Shown: positions 1 to 11,900 of the stretch, piece after piece
Numbering within the stretch: the first letter of the stretch is position 1
Layout: every line of letters begins with the position of its first letter
Position numbers and translations under genes: made by a program
Assembly: GCA_963675135.1 (NCBI GenBank)
Contig: OY776131.1
Span: 29,627,881 to 29,691,880 of the forward strand
Source: Galeopsis tetrahit
Taxonomy: Eukaryota; Streptophyta; Magnoliopsida; Lamiales; Lamiaceae
Reading direction: 5' to 3'
Length of the DNA stretch: 64,000 bases
The notes under the pieces: generated by a model
Databases searched by the model: none
The model's input: only the letters and a program-made list of their open reading frames with translations
What the model was told of the DNA's origin: nothing

Positions 1-2
1 AA

Positions 3-1276
3 GACAAGTTTGGTGAGGCACTTCATCAACAGATAGGTGAGTACTTGAGCACCATTCAGAAGAAGGCATCTGACTCCTCCAACATGTTTGCTGATCTCTA
101 TACGAATGAGATTACTCGCATGGAGAACACTTACAAGACAAGAATTGAGGATGTTGAAGCAAGAGCCACTGAAGGTCAAGCTCTTCTCAAATCAGCTGCA
201 GAGGAGAATGAGAAGTTGCAGACGCAGCTGAAGGAGACAGCAGCCAAATTGGAAGCACTTACAACTAGGCTAGAAGCTGCCTCCTCCTCCAACTCTCATG
301 CTCAAGTCCTAGAGCACAACATCACTCACCTGACCCAAGTTGGCAAGGTCAATGCCATGGCCCTGAAGCAGACTCTGAAAGTGGAAATTCTGAATGCCAT
401 GAAGCCTTTTGCGGCTGCACTGAAGCCAAAAAGGGGGAAGATGTATTGATAAAAGCTCTAGAGAAGTCTACTGCTCAGTAAGCTGAACTGGTAGTAGCAC
501 AAGATGACTTGACTGAAACCTTGGGTGGTTTGAAAAGTAAAATCAAAAGCAGAAAAGGTAAAGAGGCTGCTCAAGAAGAAACCCAAGGACCAGTCAAGAG
601 CCTAAAACTCACTGCCTCTATAGAACAAGTTCCTGAGAAGTGGATGACAAGGAAAAGAAAGGCAGATGAGCAAGCTCAGTCAAGTGAGAAGTCAGCTCCA
701 GCAGAGCCTACTGCAGAAGAGAAAGAGGCTTTAGAGCTGAAGAAAAGAAAGTTGCTTGAAGCTCAAGAACTTAAGCAAAAGAAGCTAAATGATGTGAAGG
801 CACTCAAGGCCAAATTTGATAGGAAGGTGGCCAAACTCAGAAAAGCACTCAAGGACAAAGCAAAGGAAGACAATGTCCTCGTGTTTGATAGCACTTATGT
901 GGATTACTTAGCCCTTCAAGATGAGCTACCAAGATGGTATCCCCTGAAGAAGAAGTGGCAAATTCAACACCACATAGTAAGGAAATTTGGCCCTCTCCCT
1001 ACTTATGAAGATGAATTCTTCCAGTTCAATCAGTTCATGAACATTGAAGATCAAGAGTTCTGGAAAGAAATAGTCAAGACAGCCAAAGAACTTGACAACT
1101 GCAGAATCCTAACCCCTAAAGAACCCAAATGGGATGCACCCACTCTGGGCTCCGAAAGAACAAACATGATTGAAGTCAAAAGTATTCTGGAGAAGATTTA
1201 CCTTGAAGAGAATGTTACAGACCCTCAACACATGGAAGATGTTCGAGCTCGTCTGTACCTTGCCTTCCGCATCTGA
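3..1276 (+). pseudogene. Env-position ORF of element A, C-terminal part, broken
   Basis: This is the C-terminal third of the large ORF that follows pol in this family; element C carries the full version. Visible here are a long charged coiled-coil (EARATEGQALLK, EENEKLQTQLKE), a basic KRK-rich linker, and a conserved C-terminal region (ALQDELPRWYPLKK, IQHHIVRKFGPLP) ending LYLAFRI. A 4-bp deletion near 421-424, relative to C, shifts the frame just before the internal polypurine run. A nonsense TAA replaces a glutamine codon at 479-481. Reading resumes from about 509 to 1276. The role of this protein is unknown. I see no signal peptide or membrane segment in this portion, so the word envelope refers only to position. 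Confidence 0.85.
428..440 (+). promoter_or_regulatory. Internal polypurine tract inside the env-position ORF (A)
   Basis: The run AAAAAGGGGGAAG matches the 3' polypurine tract AAAAAGGGGGAAA next to the LTR over its first 12 bases. It encodes the KKGE part of the protein. The same run is at the homologous place in B, C and F. It could prime a second plus-strand start during reverse transcription, but that is inference. Confidence 0.5.
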
Positions 1277-1486
1277 AGATCAGAAGACCTGATGAAGACT
1301 ACTTTAGAAGTTTAAAGAAACTATCACTTGTAATCTGTAAAAGCTCCATATATATTCAAGTTCTAGTTCTTTTTGCTTACAAGACAAACTCTCATTGTCT
1401 TCATCACATACTTCAGTTTTAAAAATGTTATAAAATCTTATCTTATTTCATTAAGAGCATTTAACAAGTATAGTTTTGTCTTCATC

Positions 1487-1499
1487 AAAAAGGGGGAAA
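1487..1499 (+). promoter_or_regulatory. 3' polypurine tract of element A
   Basis: AAAAAGGGGGAAA followed by one T and then the LTR start TGTTGGGATA at 1501. This is the standard plus-strand primer site of LTR retrotransposons. Confidence 0.9.
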
Positions 1500-1500
1500 T

Positions 1501-2951
1501 TGTTGGGATATAAATTCACCCTAAGCCCCACTTGATGATAGAATAGTTTTGATGGCCAAAACACTTAGAGTTTATAAATGTAATAGGATCAGCTGACTTT
1601 GTATAGAACAGCTTAGACTAGTTCTTGTGTGATCAACTGTATTGATATCAGCTGATCAACACAGCCCTGGCTTACATGCCCATCCTCAAGATGAGAAGAG
1701 TAGAAGACATGAAGACTAGAAGATCCTTGAAGACCAGTTAAGTAAGGTGCTTGTATACCTACTTATCTGATGGAGTCCAAGATTGAAGATGGCCTAAAAC
1801 AGCTTACAGAATTGCCAGATCAGAAGAGTGTTACTCGACTGATATCAGAAGACAGAAGACTTAAGGCCAGATGAGTAGTCAGAAGACTATGAGTGAAGAT
1901 TAGAAGACTATGTGCTCGTCCAGGACTCGGCTGATTCCCAAAGTCATCTTGCATTTTGAATGAAGACTTACCTTACTTAGAAGATTGACACGATCCCAGG
2001 AATGAAGCAATCAAGCGGCTGGAATCAAGGAATCAAGCCAATATGGAAAGATTGCCCAACGGCTAGTCAACTACAACGGCTAGTTGCAGCAATCACCACT
2101 ATAAATACAAGAGGATGAGAAATCACAAGACACGAAGTCACAACGAGAGAATTCTACAAGCTAAACAAGCAAGCAAGCATAAAGCCATATTGTATTGAGA
2201 GTTCTCTAAGAGCCCAGAAACCATTAGAATAACTCTAGCTCTTAAGTGATTTCTATCCAACCAAAGAACTTGATTCCTACTCATATTGTATACCCATTGA
2301 TTTAGGCATAGTGGTTAAGCATATTATAAGCTTGAACCATTAGTTGGAAACATTCAAAAACCCCCAACCCCCACCGTAAGGTTAAAGTTTTTGAACCCCT
2401 ACAAAGTGCAAGTGCTTACAATCACTTGTGGAGACCGTAGCAGTTAGGACTGCTCAGATCTCAAAGTCCTATCCTTGGGACTATAAAGGACAAGCCCGTG
2501 TAATTTTTGGTAAATTAAAGGGATTAAACATCACGTTAGGACGTGAGAGTGGACGTAGGAACGTATATCCGAACCACTATAAACCTGGTGTTATTTACTT
2601 TCTGCACTTTACATTACTGTCATCTCATATATCTTATATAGTGCATATTGTGTTTTCAACTATCTTCAAATCAAGGCCATAACCTTCAAACCAGCATCAA
2701 CTGAGTATTTTCATTAAGTAAACAAGTTGGTACTTTCAAAAGAAACAAAAGAACGAGTCTAAACAAAGCCTACTAAACTTCCGCATATAATCTCTTCATC
2801 AGATCACTATAGTCATCTGGACCAGCAGACTTGTAGTCCAGTTGACATAGTAATCAGAAGAGGTTCCCAACTCTCTTGAAAAAGTTTTAAAGTCTATTCA
2901 CCCCTCCCCTCTAGACTTTAATCCCATTCACTACTCGTTCAGGGACCAACA
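1501..2951 (+). repeat. 3' LTR of element A (1451 bp)
   Basis: Begins TGTTGGGATA directly after the polypurine tract and ends GGGACCAACA, giving TG...CA ends. It carries a TATA box at 2100-2107 and an ACGT-rich block near 2530-2570. The U5 end has the CTATTCACCCCTCCCCTC stretch shared with elements E and F. It is collinear with the LTRs of B and C, and runs tail to tail into the inverted LTR of B. Confidence 0.93.
2100..2107 (+). promoter_or_regulatory. LTR TATA box, element A
   Basis: TATAAATA in the middle of the LTR, followed by CAAGAGGATGAGAAATCACA, a context repeated in all family copies. The position suits a U3/R boundary shortly downstream. Transcription from here would run rightward into the inverted LTR of B. 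Confidence 0.7.
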
Positions 2952-4375
2952 AATGGGATTAAAGTCTAGAGGGGAGGGGTGAATAGACTTTAAAACTTTT
3001 TCAACAGAGTTGGGAACCTCTTCTGATCTCTATGTCAGCTGGACTACAAGTCTGCTGGTCCAGATGACTATAGTGATCTGATGAAGAGATTATATGCGGA
3101 AGTTAGTAGGCCTGTTTAGACTCGTTCTTTAGTTTCTTTTGAAAGTACCAAATTGTTAACTCAATGAAAAGCTCAGATGATGCTGGTTTGAAGATTATGG
3201 CCTTGTTTGAATACAGTTGAAAACACAGTATGCACTATAAATATATATGAATAGACAATAAAGTAAAGTGCAGAATGTAAAAGACACCAGATTTATAGTG
3301 GTTCGGATATACGTTCCTACGTCCACTCTCACGTCCTAACGTGATGTTTAATCCCTTTAATTTACCAAAAATTACAAGGGCTTGTCCTTTATAGTCCCAA
3401 GGGTGGGACTTTGAGATCTGAGCAGTCCTTACTACTATGGTCTCCACAAGTGATTGGAAGCACTTGCACTTTTACATGGGTTCAAAAACTTAACCTTATG
3501 GTGGGGGTTTTGGGGTTTTTGAATATATCCAACTAATGGTTCAAGCTTATAAAATGCTTAACCACTGTGCCTAAATCAAAGAATATACAATATGAATAGG
3601 ATTCAGGTTCTTTGGTTGGATGGGAAATTACTTAAGAGCTAGAAGGTGTTCTAAGGATTTCTGGGCTCTTGGAGAACTCTCAATGTGATATTACTTTTGC
3701 TTGCTTGCTTGATTAGCTTTTGTGAATTCTCTCGTTGTAACTTCGTACTTGTGATTTCTCATCCTCTTGTATTTATAGGGATGATTGCTGCAACTAGCCG
3801 TTGGAGTTGACTAGCCGTTGGGGCAATCTTTCCATGTTTGCTTGATTCCTTGATTCCAGCCGCTTGATTGCTTCAATTCTGGGATCATGACAATCTTCTA
3901 AGTAAGGTAAGTCTTCATTTGAGTTGTAAGATGACTTTGGAATCAGCCGAGTCCTGGACGAGCACCTAGTCTTCTGATCTTCACTTATAGTCTTTTGACT
4001 ACTCGTCTGGCCTTATGTCTTCTGTCTTCTGATATCAGTCGAGTAATACTCTGCTGATCTGGCAATTTTTTGTGCTGCTTTAGGCCATCTTCAATCTTGG
4101 ACTCCATCAGATAAGTAGGTATACAAGCACCTAACTTAACTGGTCTTCAAGGATCTTCTAGTCTTCATGCCTTCTACTCTTCTCATCTTGAGGTTGTGCA
4201 TGTAAGCCAGGGCTGTGCTAATCAGCTGATATCAATACAGTTGATCACACAAGACTAGTCTAAGCTGTTCTATACAGAGTCAGCTGATCCTATTACATTT
4301 ATAAACTCTAAGTGTTTTGGCCATCAAAACTATTCTAACATCAAGTGGGGCTTAGGGTGAATTTATATCCCAACA
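2952..4375 (-). repeat. 3' LTR of element B, end-truncated (1424 bp)
   Basis: Reads on the minus strand from TGTTGGGATA at 4375 down to 2952. The terminal 23 bp present in the 5' LTR of B (30475-30497) are missing. A TATA box lies at 3770-3777 on the minus strand. With the LTR of A at 1501-2951 it forms an inverted repeat of about 2 x 1.42 kb with no spacer. Confidence 0.9.
3770..3777 (-). promoter_or_regulatory. LTR TATA box, element B 3' LTR
   Basis: TATAAATA on the minus strand in the same context as the other LTRs. Transcription would run leftward into the LTR of A, facing the TATA box at 2100-2107. Confidence 0.65.
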
Positions 4376-4376
4376 A

Positions 4377-4389
4377 TTTCCCCCTTTTT
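4377..4389 (-). promoter_or_regulatory. 3' polypurine tract of element B
   Basis: Minus-strand AAAAAGGGGGAAA immediately before the LTR start at 4375. Confidence 0.9.
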
Positions 4390-5440
4390 GATGAAGCCAA
4401 AACTATACTTGATAAATGCTCTTCATAAATAAGATAAGAGTTTATAAAAGTTACTTTAAAGTTGAAGTATCTGATGAAGACAATGAGAGTTTGTCTTGTG
4501 AGCAAAAAGAACTAATACTTGAATATATATGAAGCTTTTACAGATTACAAGTGTTGGTTTCTTTGAACTTCTAAAATAGTCTTCATCAAGTCTTCTTTTC
4601 TTCAGATGCGGAAGACAAGGTACAAACGAACTCGAACATCTTCCATGTGTTGCAAGTCTGTAACATTCTCTTCTTTGTAGATCTTCTCCAGAATCCTTTT
4701 GACTTCTATCTTGTCTGTTCTTCCAGATCCTAGAGTAGGTGCATCCCACTTAGGTTCTTCAGGGGTTAGGATTCTGCAGTCGAGTTTCTTGGCTGTCTTA
4801 ACTACTTCTGTCCAGAACTCTTGGTCTTCAAAGGCCATGAACTGGGAGAATTGAAGAAATTCTTCCTCATAAGTAGAGAGAGGGCCAAATTTTCTTACTT
4901 TGTGGTGTTGGATTTGCCACTTCTTCAGGGGATACCATCTTGGTAGCTCATCTTGAAGGGCTAAATAATCCACATAAGTGCTGTCAGTTACCAGGGCACT
5001 TTCTTCCTTTTCTTTTTCCTTAAGTGCTTTCCTGAGTTTGGCCACTTTCCTATCAAATTTGGCCTTGATTGCCTTCGCATCATTGAGTTTCTTTTGCTTC
5101 AGCTCTTGAGCTTCAAGCAACTTTCTTTTCTTCAGCTCTAAAGCCTCTTTCTCTTCTGCAGTAAGCTCTGCTGGAGCTGACTTCTCAACTGCCTTTGATT
5201 GCTCATCTGCCTTCCTCTTCCTTGTCATCCTCCTTTCAGAACCTTGTTCTATAGGAGCAGTAGGGGCAGTGAGCTTTAGACTCTTGGCTGGGCCTTGGTT
5301 TTCTTCTTGAACAACTTCTTTGCCTTGTCTGTTCTTGATTTTGCTTTTCAAACCTCCCAAGGTTTCATTCAGCTTATCTTGAGATACTACCATTACAGCT
5401 TGCTGTGCAGTAGACTTCTCCAGAGCTTTTATCAACACAT

Positions 5441-5453
5441 CTTCCCCCTTTTT
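5441..5453 (-). promoter_or_regulatory. Internal polypurine tract in env-position ORF (B)
   Basis: Minus-strand AAAAAGGGGGAAG at the same codons (AKKGED) as in A, C and F. It matches the 3' tract of the element over 12 bases. Confidence 0.5.
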
Positions 5454-7276
5454 GGCTTTAGCAAGTGCAGCCGCAAAAGGCTTCATGGCATTCAGAATTT
5501 CCACCTGCAGTGTCTGCTTGAGAGCCATGGCATTGACCTTGCCAACTTGGGTCAGATGAGTGATGTTGTGTTCTAGGACCTGAGCATGAGAAGTTGAGGA
5601 AGAGGCAACTTCTAGCCTGGTGGAGAGATTCTCCAGCTTGTCTGCTGTTTCCTTCAGCTGAGTCTGCAGTTTCTCATTCTCCTCTGCAGCTGCTTTAAGG
5701 AGAGCCTGACCTTCAGTGGCTCTTGCTTCAGCATCTTCAATCCTGGTTTTGTAGGTGGTCTCCATGCGGGTTATCTCATTAGCATAGAGATCAACAAACA
5801 TTTTGGAGTTATCAGATGATTTCTTCATCACAGTGTCCAAATACTGTTCTATCTGGTGATGAAGGGCCTCACCAAACTTGTCTTCTATATCAACAATCTG
5901 GTCGCGAAGACGCGTCCTCTGCTCCTGAACAGCTTTCTCAATATATCGTGCAAGCTGCAGGCCTAAACCTTTCTCAAAGTGCAAGTGTATTGCAGTTTTG
6001 ACCTGGGAGCAGATGTCTGCTGTATAATCAACAGACGAGGTAGGGGTGGAGGCAGTACCTTGAGGTTTGGGATGCAGAGCATTTGGAGCAACTATCAATG
6101 CTTTGCCTCTCTCTTCAGCTGATAGATAGTCTTCATTGAGGAAGCTGGTAGAGGCATCAATCAGATGGGTAATGATTTGTCTTCCTTTATTATCTGATTG
6201 GTCAATGAAGTGAGTCAGATCATCCTTAAGCATAAAGTGAGCTGGTACGGTTATAACTTCCTTTTCAATCTCATCTACTTCAGCTGGTGCAGCTGAGTCT
6301 TCTACCAGTTCTGGTCCAGCTGAGTCATCTGCCAATGCTGGTGCAGTTGAGTCATCTGCCATTGCTTTGTCGGCTGTCTGCTGATCTGATGATTCTTCTG
6401 GAACAGAGGTATCTTCAGAGGGGATTCCTAGAATCCTGTTGCACACTTTAGTGAGGGCCTCTGTTGGTAACAACTCAGCGAATGCCTGGACTTGAGAAAC
6501 CTCTTTTTTCTCCAATTCCCAGTCAAGGAAGTTAGCCTTTCCTCCCATTCCTTCCATGACTTCAAGAAGGTCATCCACATCATCTCTTCAGAGCTCAATC
6601 CAAGTACAGACCCTTAGTACTTGTTCAAATGGAACTGACTCCTCATCAATATCAGGCATAGTAGACTTGAGCAGGTTTGCTATCTTCAGTCTCATGATTT
6701 TCTCCCTTGTGCACATTGGATAGTGCACCATGCTGTACTGAGGCTGAGAATGAGAAGGAACTGCTTGAGCCAGGTCTGCTGGTGCAGATGGGGCAGTGAG
6801 GATAGGCGACTGAGTTGATAGGATATGTTCCTCTGCTGTGTGAGTATCAGCAGGGATTTGGGGAGTGATATCTTTGGGTTGGGTAGGTGAGTGTGATTGA
6901 TCTTAAGTGGGTTGTGCATCAGCAGGGTTTTGAGTCTGCTGGTCTGGTTCTTCTTCTATTTGAAGATCAGTAGAATGTTGGGCTTGATGATCTCGGTTCT
7001 CTGCTGGTTGGGTATCAGCAGGGGATGGAGAGGTTATTTGGGTTTGATCATCAGCAGGGGGTGAACAGGGTTTCTGAGATTGGTCATCTGCTGTGTGAGT
7101 ATCAGCAGGGATTTGTGTGTCAGTGTTTGAAGGTTCAGAAGGATTGGCAGTATTAGTAGCTAGGGTCAAAGGATGAAATTGGGGCTATGCTCATGGGAGT
7201 AGGGAGCCTGGATTTCTTGGACTTCTTGGTGAAAGAAGAAGTGTTCTTCTTTCTCTTCTGACCCTTAGAAAGTTTT

Positions 7277-7281
7277 GAAGG
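7277..7281. repeat. Target-site duplication of element C, left copy
   Basis: GAAGG lies directly before the LTR end TGTTGGTCC and is repeated at 21870-21874 after the other LTR. Five bases is the usual Ty1-copia duplication. Confidence 0.92.
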
Positions 7282-8720
7282 TGTTGGTCCCTGAACAAGT
7301 AGTGAATGGGTTTAAAGTCTAGAGGGGAGGGGTGAATAGACTTTAAAACTTTTTCAAACAGAGTTGGGAACCTCTTCTGATTGCTATATCAACTGGACTG
7401 CAAGTCTGCTGGTCCAGATGACTATAGTGATCTGACTGAGGAGGTTATATGCGGAATTATGGTGGCCCTGGTTTAGACTCGTTCTTGTAACTTGTTTTAC
7501 TTAATGAAAATACTCAGCTGATCCTGGTTTGAAAGTTATGGCCTTGTTTTGAAGAGTGTTGAAATCACAGTATGCACTATATAATAATGAATGTAAAGGC
7601 AGAAATGTAAAGTGCAGAAAGTAAATAACACCGGATTTATAGTGGTTCGGATATACGTTCCTACGTCCACTCTCACGTCCTAACGTGATGTTTAATCCCT
7701 TTAATTTCCACAAATTACAAGGGTCTTGACCTTTATAGTCCCAAGGTTAGGACTTTGAGATCTGAGCCGTCCTAACAGCTACGGTCTCCACAAGTGATTG
7801 TAAGCACTTGCACTTTAAGGGGTTTCAAAAACTTTAACCTTTCGGTGAGGGTTTGGGGTTTTTGAGGTGTATCCAACTAATGGTTCAAGCTTATAATTTG
7901 CTTAACCACTATGCCTAAAACAATTGATATACAATATGAACAGGTTTCAGGTTCTTAAGGGTTGGATAGAAATCACTTAAGAGCTATAGATAATCTAATG
8001 GTTTCTGGCTCTTTTGAGAATTCTTAGAACTGTATGGCTTTAGCTTTGATTGCTTGCTTGGCTTGTTGAATTCTCTCTTGTGACTTCTTCCTCGTGATTT
8101 CTCATCCTCTTGTATTTATTATGGAGATTGGTTGTAACTAGCCGTTGGAGTTGACTAGCCGTTTGAGCAATCTTTCCATAATAGCTTGATTCCTTGATTC
8201 CAGCCGCTTGATTGCTTCAATCCTGGGATCATGTCAATCTTCTAAATAAGGTAGGTCTTCGTTTGAATTGCAAGATGACTTGGGAATCAGCCGAGTCCTG
8301 GAAGAGCACATAGTCTTCTGATCTGTACTTCTAGTCTTCTGACTACTCTTCTGGCCTTAGGTCTTCTGTCTTCTGATATCAGACGAGTAACACTCTTCTG
8401 ATCTGGAAATTCTTTGTACTGCTTTTAGGCCATCTTCAATCTGGGACTCCATCAGATAGGTAGGTATACAAGCACCTTAACTTATCTGGTCTTCAAGGAT
8501 CTTCTAGTCTTCATGTCTTCTACTCTTCTCATCTTGAGGATAGGCATGTAAGCCAGGACTGTGCTGATCAGCTGATATCAATACAGTTGATCACACAAGA
8601 CTAGTCTAAGCTGTTCTATACAAGTCAGTTGATCCTATTACATTTATAAACTCTAAGTGTTTTGGCCATCAAAACTATTCTAACATCAAGTGGGGCTTAG
8701 GATGAATTTATATCCCAACA
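7282..8720 (-). repeat. 3' LTR of element C (1439 bp)
   Basis: Begins at 8720 on the minus strand (TGTTGGGATA) next to the polypurine tract and ends at 7282 (GGACCAACA). It is nearly identical to 20432-21869. Confidence 0.95.
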
Positions 8721-8721
8721 A

Positions 8722-8734
8722 TTTCCCCCTTTTT
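8722..8734 (-). promoter_or_regulatory. 3' polypurine tract of element C
   Basis: Minus-strand AAAAAGGGGGAAA, one base before the LTR start at 8720. Confidence 0.9.
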
Positions 8735-8943
8735 GATGAAGCCAAAACTATACTTGATAAATGCTCTTAATGAAATAAGATAAGAGTTTATAACATGCTA
8801 AGACTGAAGCATCTGATGAAGACAATGAGAATTTGTCTTGTAAGCAAAAAGAACTATAACTTGAATATATATAGAGCTTTTACAGATTACAAGTAATAGT
8901 TTCTTTAAACTTCTAAAGTAGTCTTCATCAGGTCTTCTGATCT

Positions 8944-11900
8944 TCAAATGCGGTAGGCAAGGTACAGACGAGCTCGAACTTCTTCCATGTGCTGTACATC
9001 TGTAACATTCTCCTCTTCATAGATCTTGTACAGAATCTTCTTGATTTCTATCATGTTGGCTCTTCCTGAATCCAGAAGGGGTGCATCCCATTTGGGTTCT
9101 TCAGGAGTTAGGATTCTGCAGTTGTCAAGTCCTTTGGCTGTCTTGACAATTTCTTCCCAGAACTCTGGATCTTCAATGTTCATGAACTGGGAGAATTGAA
9201 GAAATTCTTCTTCATAAGAAGGGAGAGGGCCAAATTTCCTTACTATGTGGTGTTGAATTTGCCACCTCTTCTTCAGGGGATACCATCTTGGTAGCTCATC
9301 TTGAAGGGCTAAGTAATCCACATAATTGCTGTCAAACACTAGGACACTGTCTTCTTGTGCTTTGTCCTTCATTGCTTTCCTGAGTTTGGCAATTCTTCTT
9401 TCAAATTTGGCTTTGACTGCCTTCGCATCATTCAGCTTCTTTTGCTTAAGCTCTTGAGCTTCAAGCAATTTCTTTTTCTTCAACTCTAGAACCTCTTTCT
9501 CTTCTGCAGTAGGCTCTGCTGGAGCTGATTTCTTGCTGGTCTGAGCTGACTGAGCTTGCTCATCTGCCTTTCTTTTCCTTGTCATTCTCTTTTTAGGAAC
9601 TTGTTCTACAGGAGCAGTGATCTGTAGACTCTTGGCAGGAGCTTGAGTGGGTGCTTGAGTATCTTCTAGAGCAATTTCTTTGTCTTTGCCTTGCCTGTTC
9701 TTGATTTTGCTCTTTAAACCACCCAAGGTTTCAGTCAAGTCATCTTGTGCTACTACCAGTTCAGCTTGCTGGGCAGTAGACTTCTCTAGAGCCTTTATCA
9801 ACATATCTTCCCCCTTTTTGGCTTCAGCAAGTGCAGCCGCAAAAGGCTTCATGGAATTCATGATTTCCACTTTCAGAGTTTGTTTCAGTGCCATGGCATT
9901 GACCTTGGCAACTTGGGTCAGATGGGTTATGCTGTGCTCTAGAACTTCAGCATGTGAATTGGAGGAGGAGGCAGCTTCAAATCTAGTTGTAAGAGCTTCC
10001 AACTTGGCTGCTGTCTCCTTCAGCTGAGTCTGCAATTTCTCATTCTCCTCTGCAGCTGCCTTAAGAAGGGCTTGACCTTCTTTGGCTCTTGCTTCAGCTT
10101 CTTCAATTCTGGATGTGTAGGTGGTCTCCATGCGGTGCATCTCATCAGTGTAAAGATCAGCAAACCTTTTGGAGGTGTCAGCTGACAACTTCTGATAGGT
10201 ACTCAAGTATTCTCCTATCTGCTGATGAAGTGCTTCACCAAACTTGTCTTCAACGTCAAGAATCTGGTCATGAAGACGAGTCTTCTGTTCCCTTGCAGCT
10301 TTCTCAACATATCTTCCTAGCTGCAGGCCTAAACCTTTCTCAAAGTGCAAGTCTATTGCAGCTTTGACCTGGGAGCAGATGTCTGCTGTATGGTCAACAG
10401 ATGGGGTAGAAGTAGAGGGTGTACCTTGAGGCTTTGGATGAACAATTACTGCTTTGCCTCTTTCTTCGGCTGATAGGTACTCCTCATTGAGGAAGCAGGT
10501 AGTGGCCTTGGTCAGATGGGTCATGATTCGTCTGCCTGCATCCTCTTGATTGTCAATGAAGTGAGTCAGATCGTCTGAAGGTTTGAAGTGAGCTGGTACT
10601 CTGACTACTTCTCTTTCAATCTCTTCTTTGTCAGCTGGTGCAGCTGAGTCTTCAGCAGGGGCAGCTGAGTCTTCCACCAAGGCTGGTGCAGCTGATTCCT
10701 TCATCTTTGCTTGTTCAGCTGTCTGCTGATCCGATGAACCTACTGGGATAGGGACATCGGCAGTGGAGACTCCTAGGATCCGGTTGCAGACTGCAGTTAG
10801 TGCCTCATCTGATAGCAGCTGAGCAAAGGATTGAACTTGAGCAACTTCCTTTTGCTCCATCTCCCAGTCGAGGAAGTTTTCCTTTCCTCCCATTCCTTCC
10901 ATGAGCTCAAGAAGGTCATCTACATCATCTCTTCTGAGCTCAATCCAAGTGCATACCCTAAGCACTTGTTCAAACTGGATTGAAGTCTCATCAACTCCAG
11001 GGATGGTGGTCTTGAGCAGGTTGGCTATCTTCGTCCTCATTATCTTTTCTGTTTGGCACATGGGGTAGTGCACCATTCTGAACTGAGGTTGAGAAGGACC
11101 AGGTTGAACCAGGTCTTCTGGTGCCAAGTCTTCTGGAGCAGAAGGGACAATGATGGTAGGGGTTTGGGTAGTTGGGGCATTTTCCTCTGCTGTGTGAGTA
11201 TCAGCAGGGATTTGGGAAGTGATTTCTTCTTGTTGGGTAGTAGGTTGGGATTGATCTTCAGTAATTTGTTCATCAGCAGGGTTATGGGTCTGCTGGTCTG
11301 GTTCAGTTTCTTCTTGAAGATCAGTAGGTGTTTGAGCTTGATGATCTTGGACATTTGCTGTTTGAATATCAGCAAGGATTGTGGATATAATCTGAGTTTG
11401 ATCATCAGCAGGTTGTGTGGAGCTGGTCTGAGGTTGGTTGTCTGCTGTTTGAACATCAGCAGGGTTAGGCTGGGCTTGTTCCTCTGCTGTGTGAGTATCA
11501 GCAGGGATTTGGGCATCAGTGTGTGAGGGTTCAGATGGGTTGGTATCATCAGAAGGGTTGAAGGATGAAATAGGGGCTATGCTCATTGGAGTAGGGAGCC
11601 TGGATTTCTTGGCTTTCTTTGTGAAAGAAGAAGTGTTCTTCTTTCTCTTCTGACCCTTTGATAGTTTAGAAGGTGTGAAAGTGAGAGAGGGGTTAGAAGT
11701 ACCTGCCTTTTTCAAAGGGGAGGCAGTGGGAGTGACATCTGAATCAGATGGGGAGATGAGCCCTGATCTGATCAGATATCTTCTTTGTGCTAAGGTCTGA
11801 TTGTCATCATCATCCTCTTCAGCAACCTTCTTTTGAGCCTCTTCTTTCGATGGCTCCTCTTCTTCTTCAGCAGCAGAGTTATGAGTGGACTCTTCTGCCT

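Larger units (their letters stand above)
1..2951 (+). mobile_element. Element A: 3' end of a Sirevirus-type Ty1-copia retrotransposon
   Basis: The window opens inside the env-position ORF of a plus-strand element. It continues through a 3' untranslated stretch, a polypurine tract and one complete LTR ending at 2951. The 5' LTR, gag and pol lie left of the window. The family is the same as elements B and C, judged by near-identical LTR and ORF sequence. The element stops exactly where the truncated 3' LTR of B begins, so A most likely inserted into that LTR. The first five bases after it (AATGG) would then be its target-site duplication, which cannot be checked inside the window. Confidence 0.88.
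4602..7281 (-). pseudogene. Env-position ORF of element B, C-terminal part
   Basis: This is the downstream part of an ORF whose start is at 22948; element C separates the two pieces. The longest open stretch, 6578-4602, holds the DDLLE-MEGMGG-LDWE segment, the coiled-coil, the KRK linker and the WYPLKK-WQIQHH C-terminal region. Upstream, towards 7281, is an acidic PAD-x-Q-rich disordered stretch. Compared with C it has a frameshift near 7165, a TAA at 6903-6905 and a TGA at 6588-6590 that replaces an arginine codon. It therefore cannot make a full protein even apart from the insertion. Confidence 0.85.

Noticed and set aside
2428..2682. ORF across the U5 part of the LTR of A, with matching ORFs in each LTR (3235-3447, 7501-7713, 20651-20863, 30781-30993)
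   Set aside because: Same frame because the LTRs are copies of one sequence; it ends at varying places and overlaps conserved non-coding LTR signals. No support for a protein.
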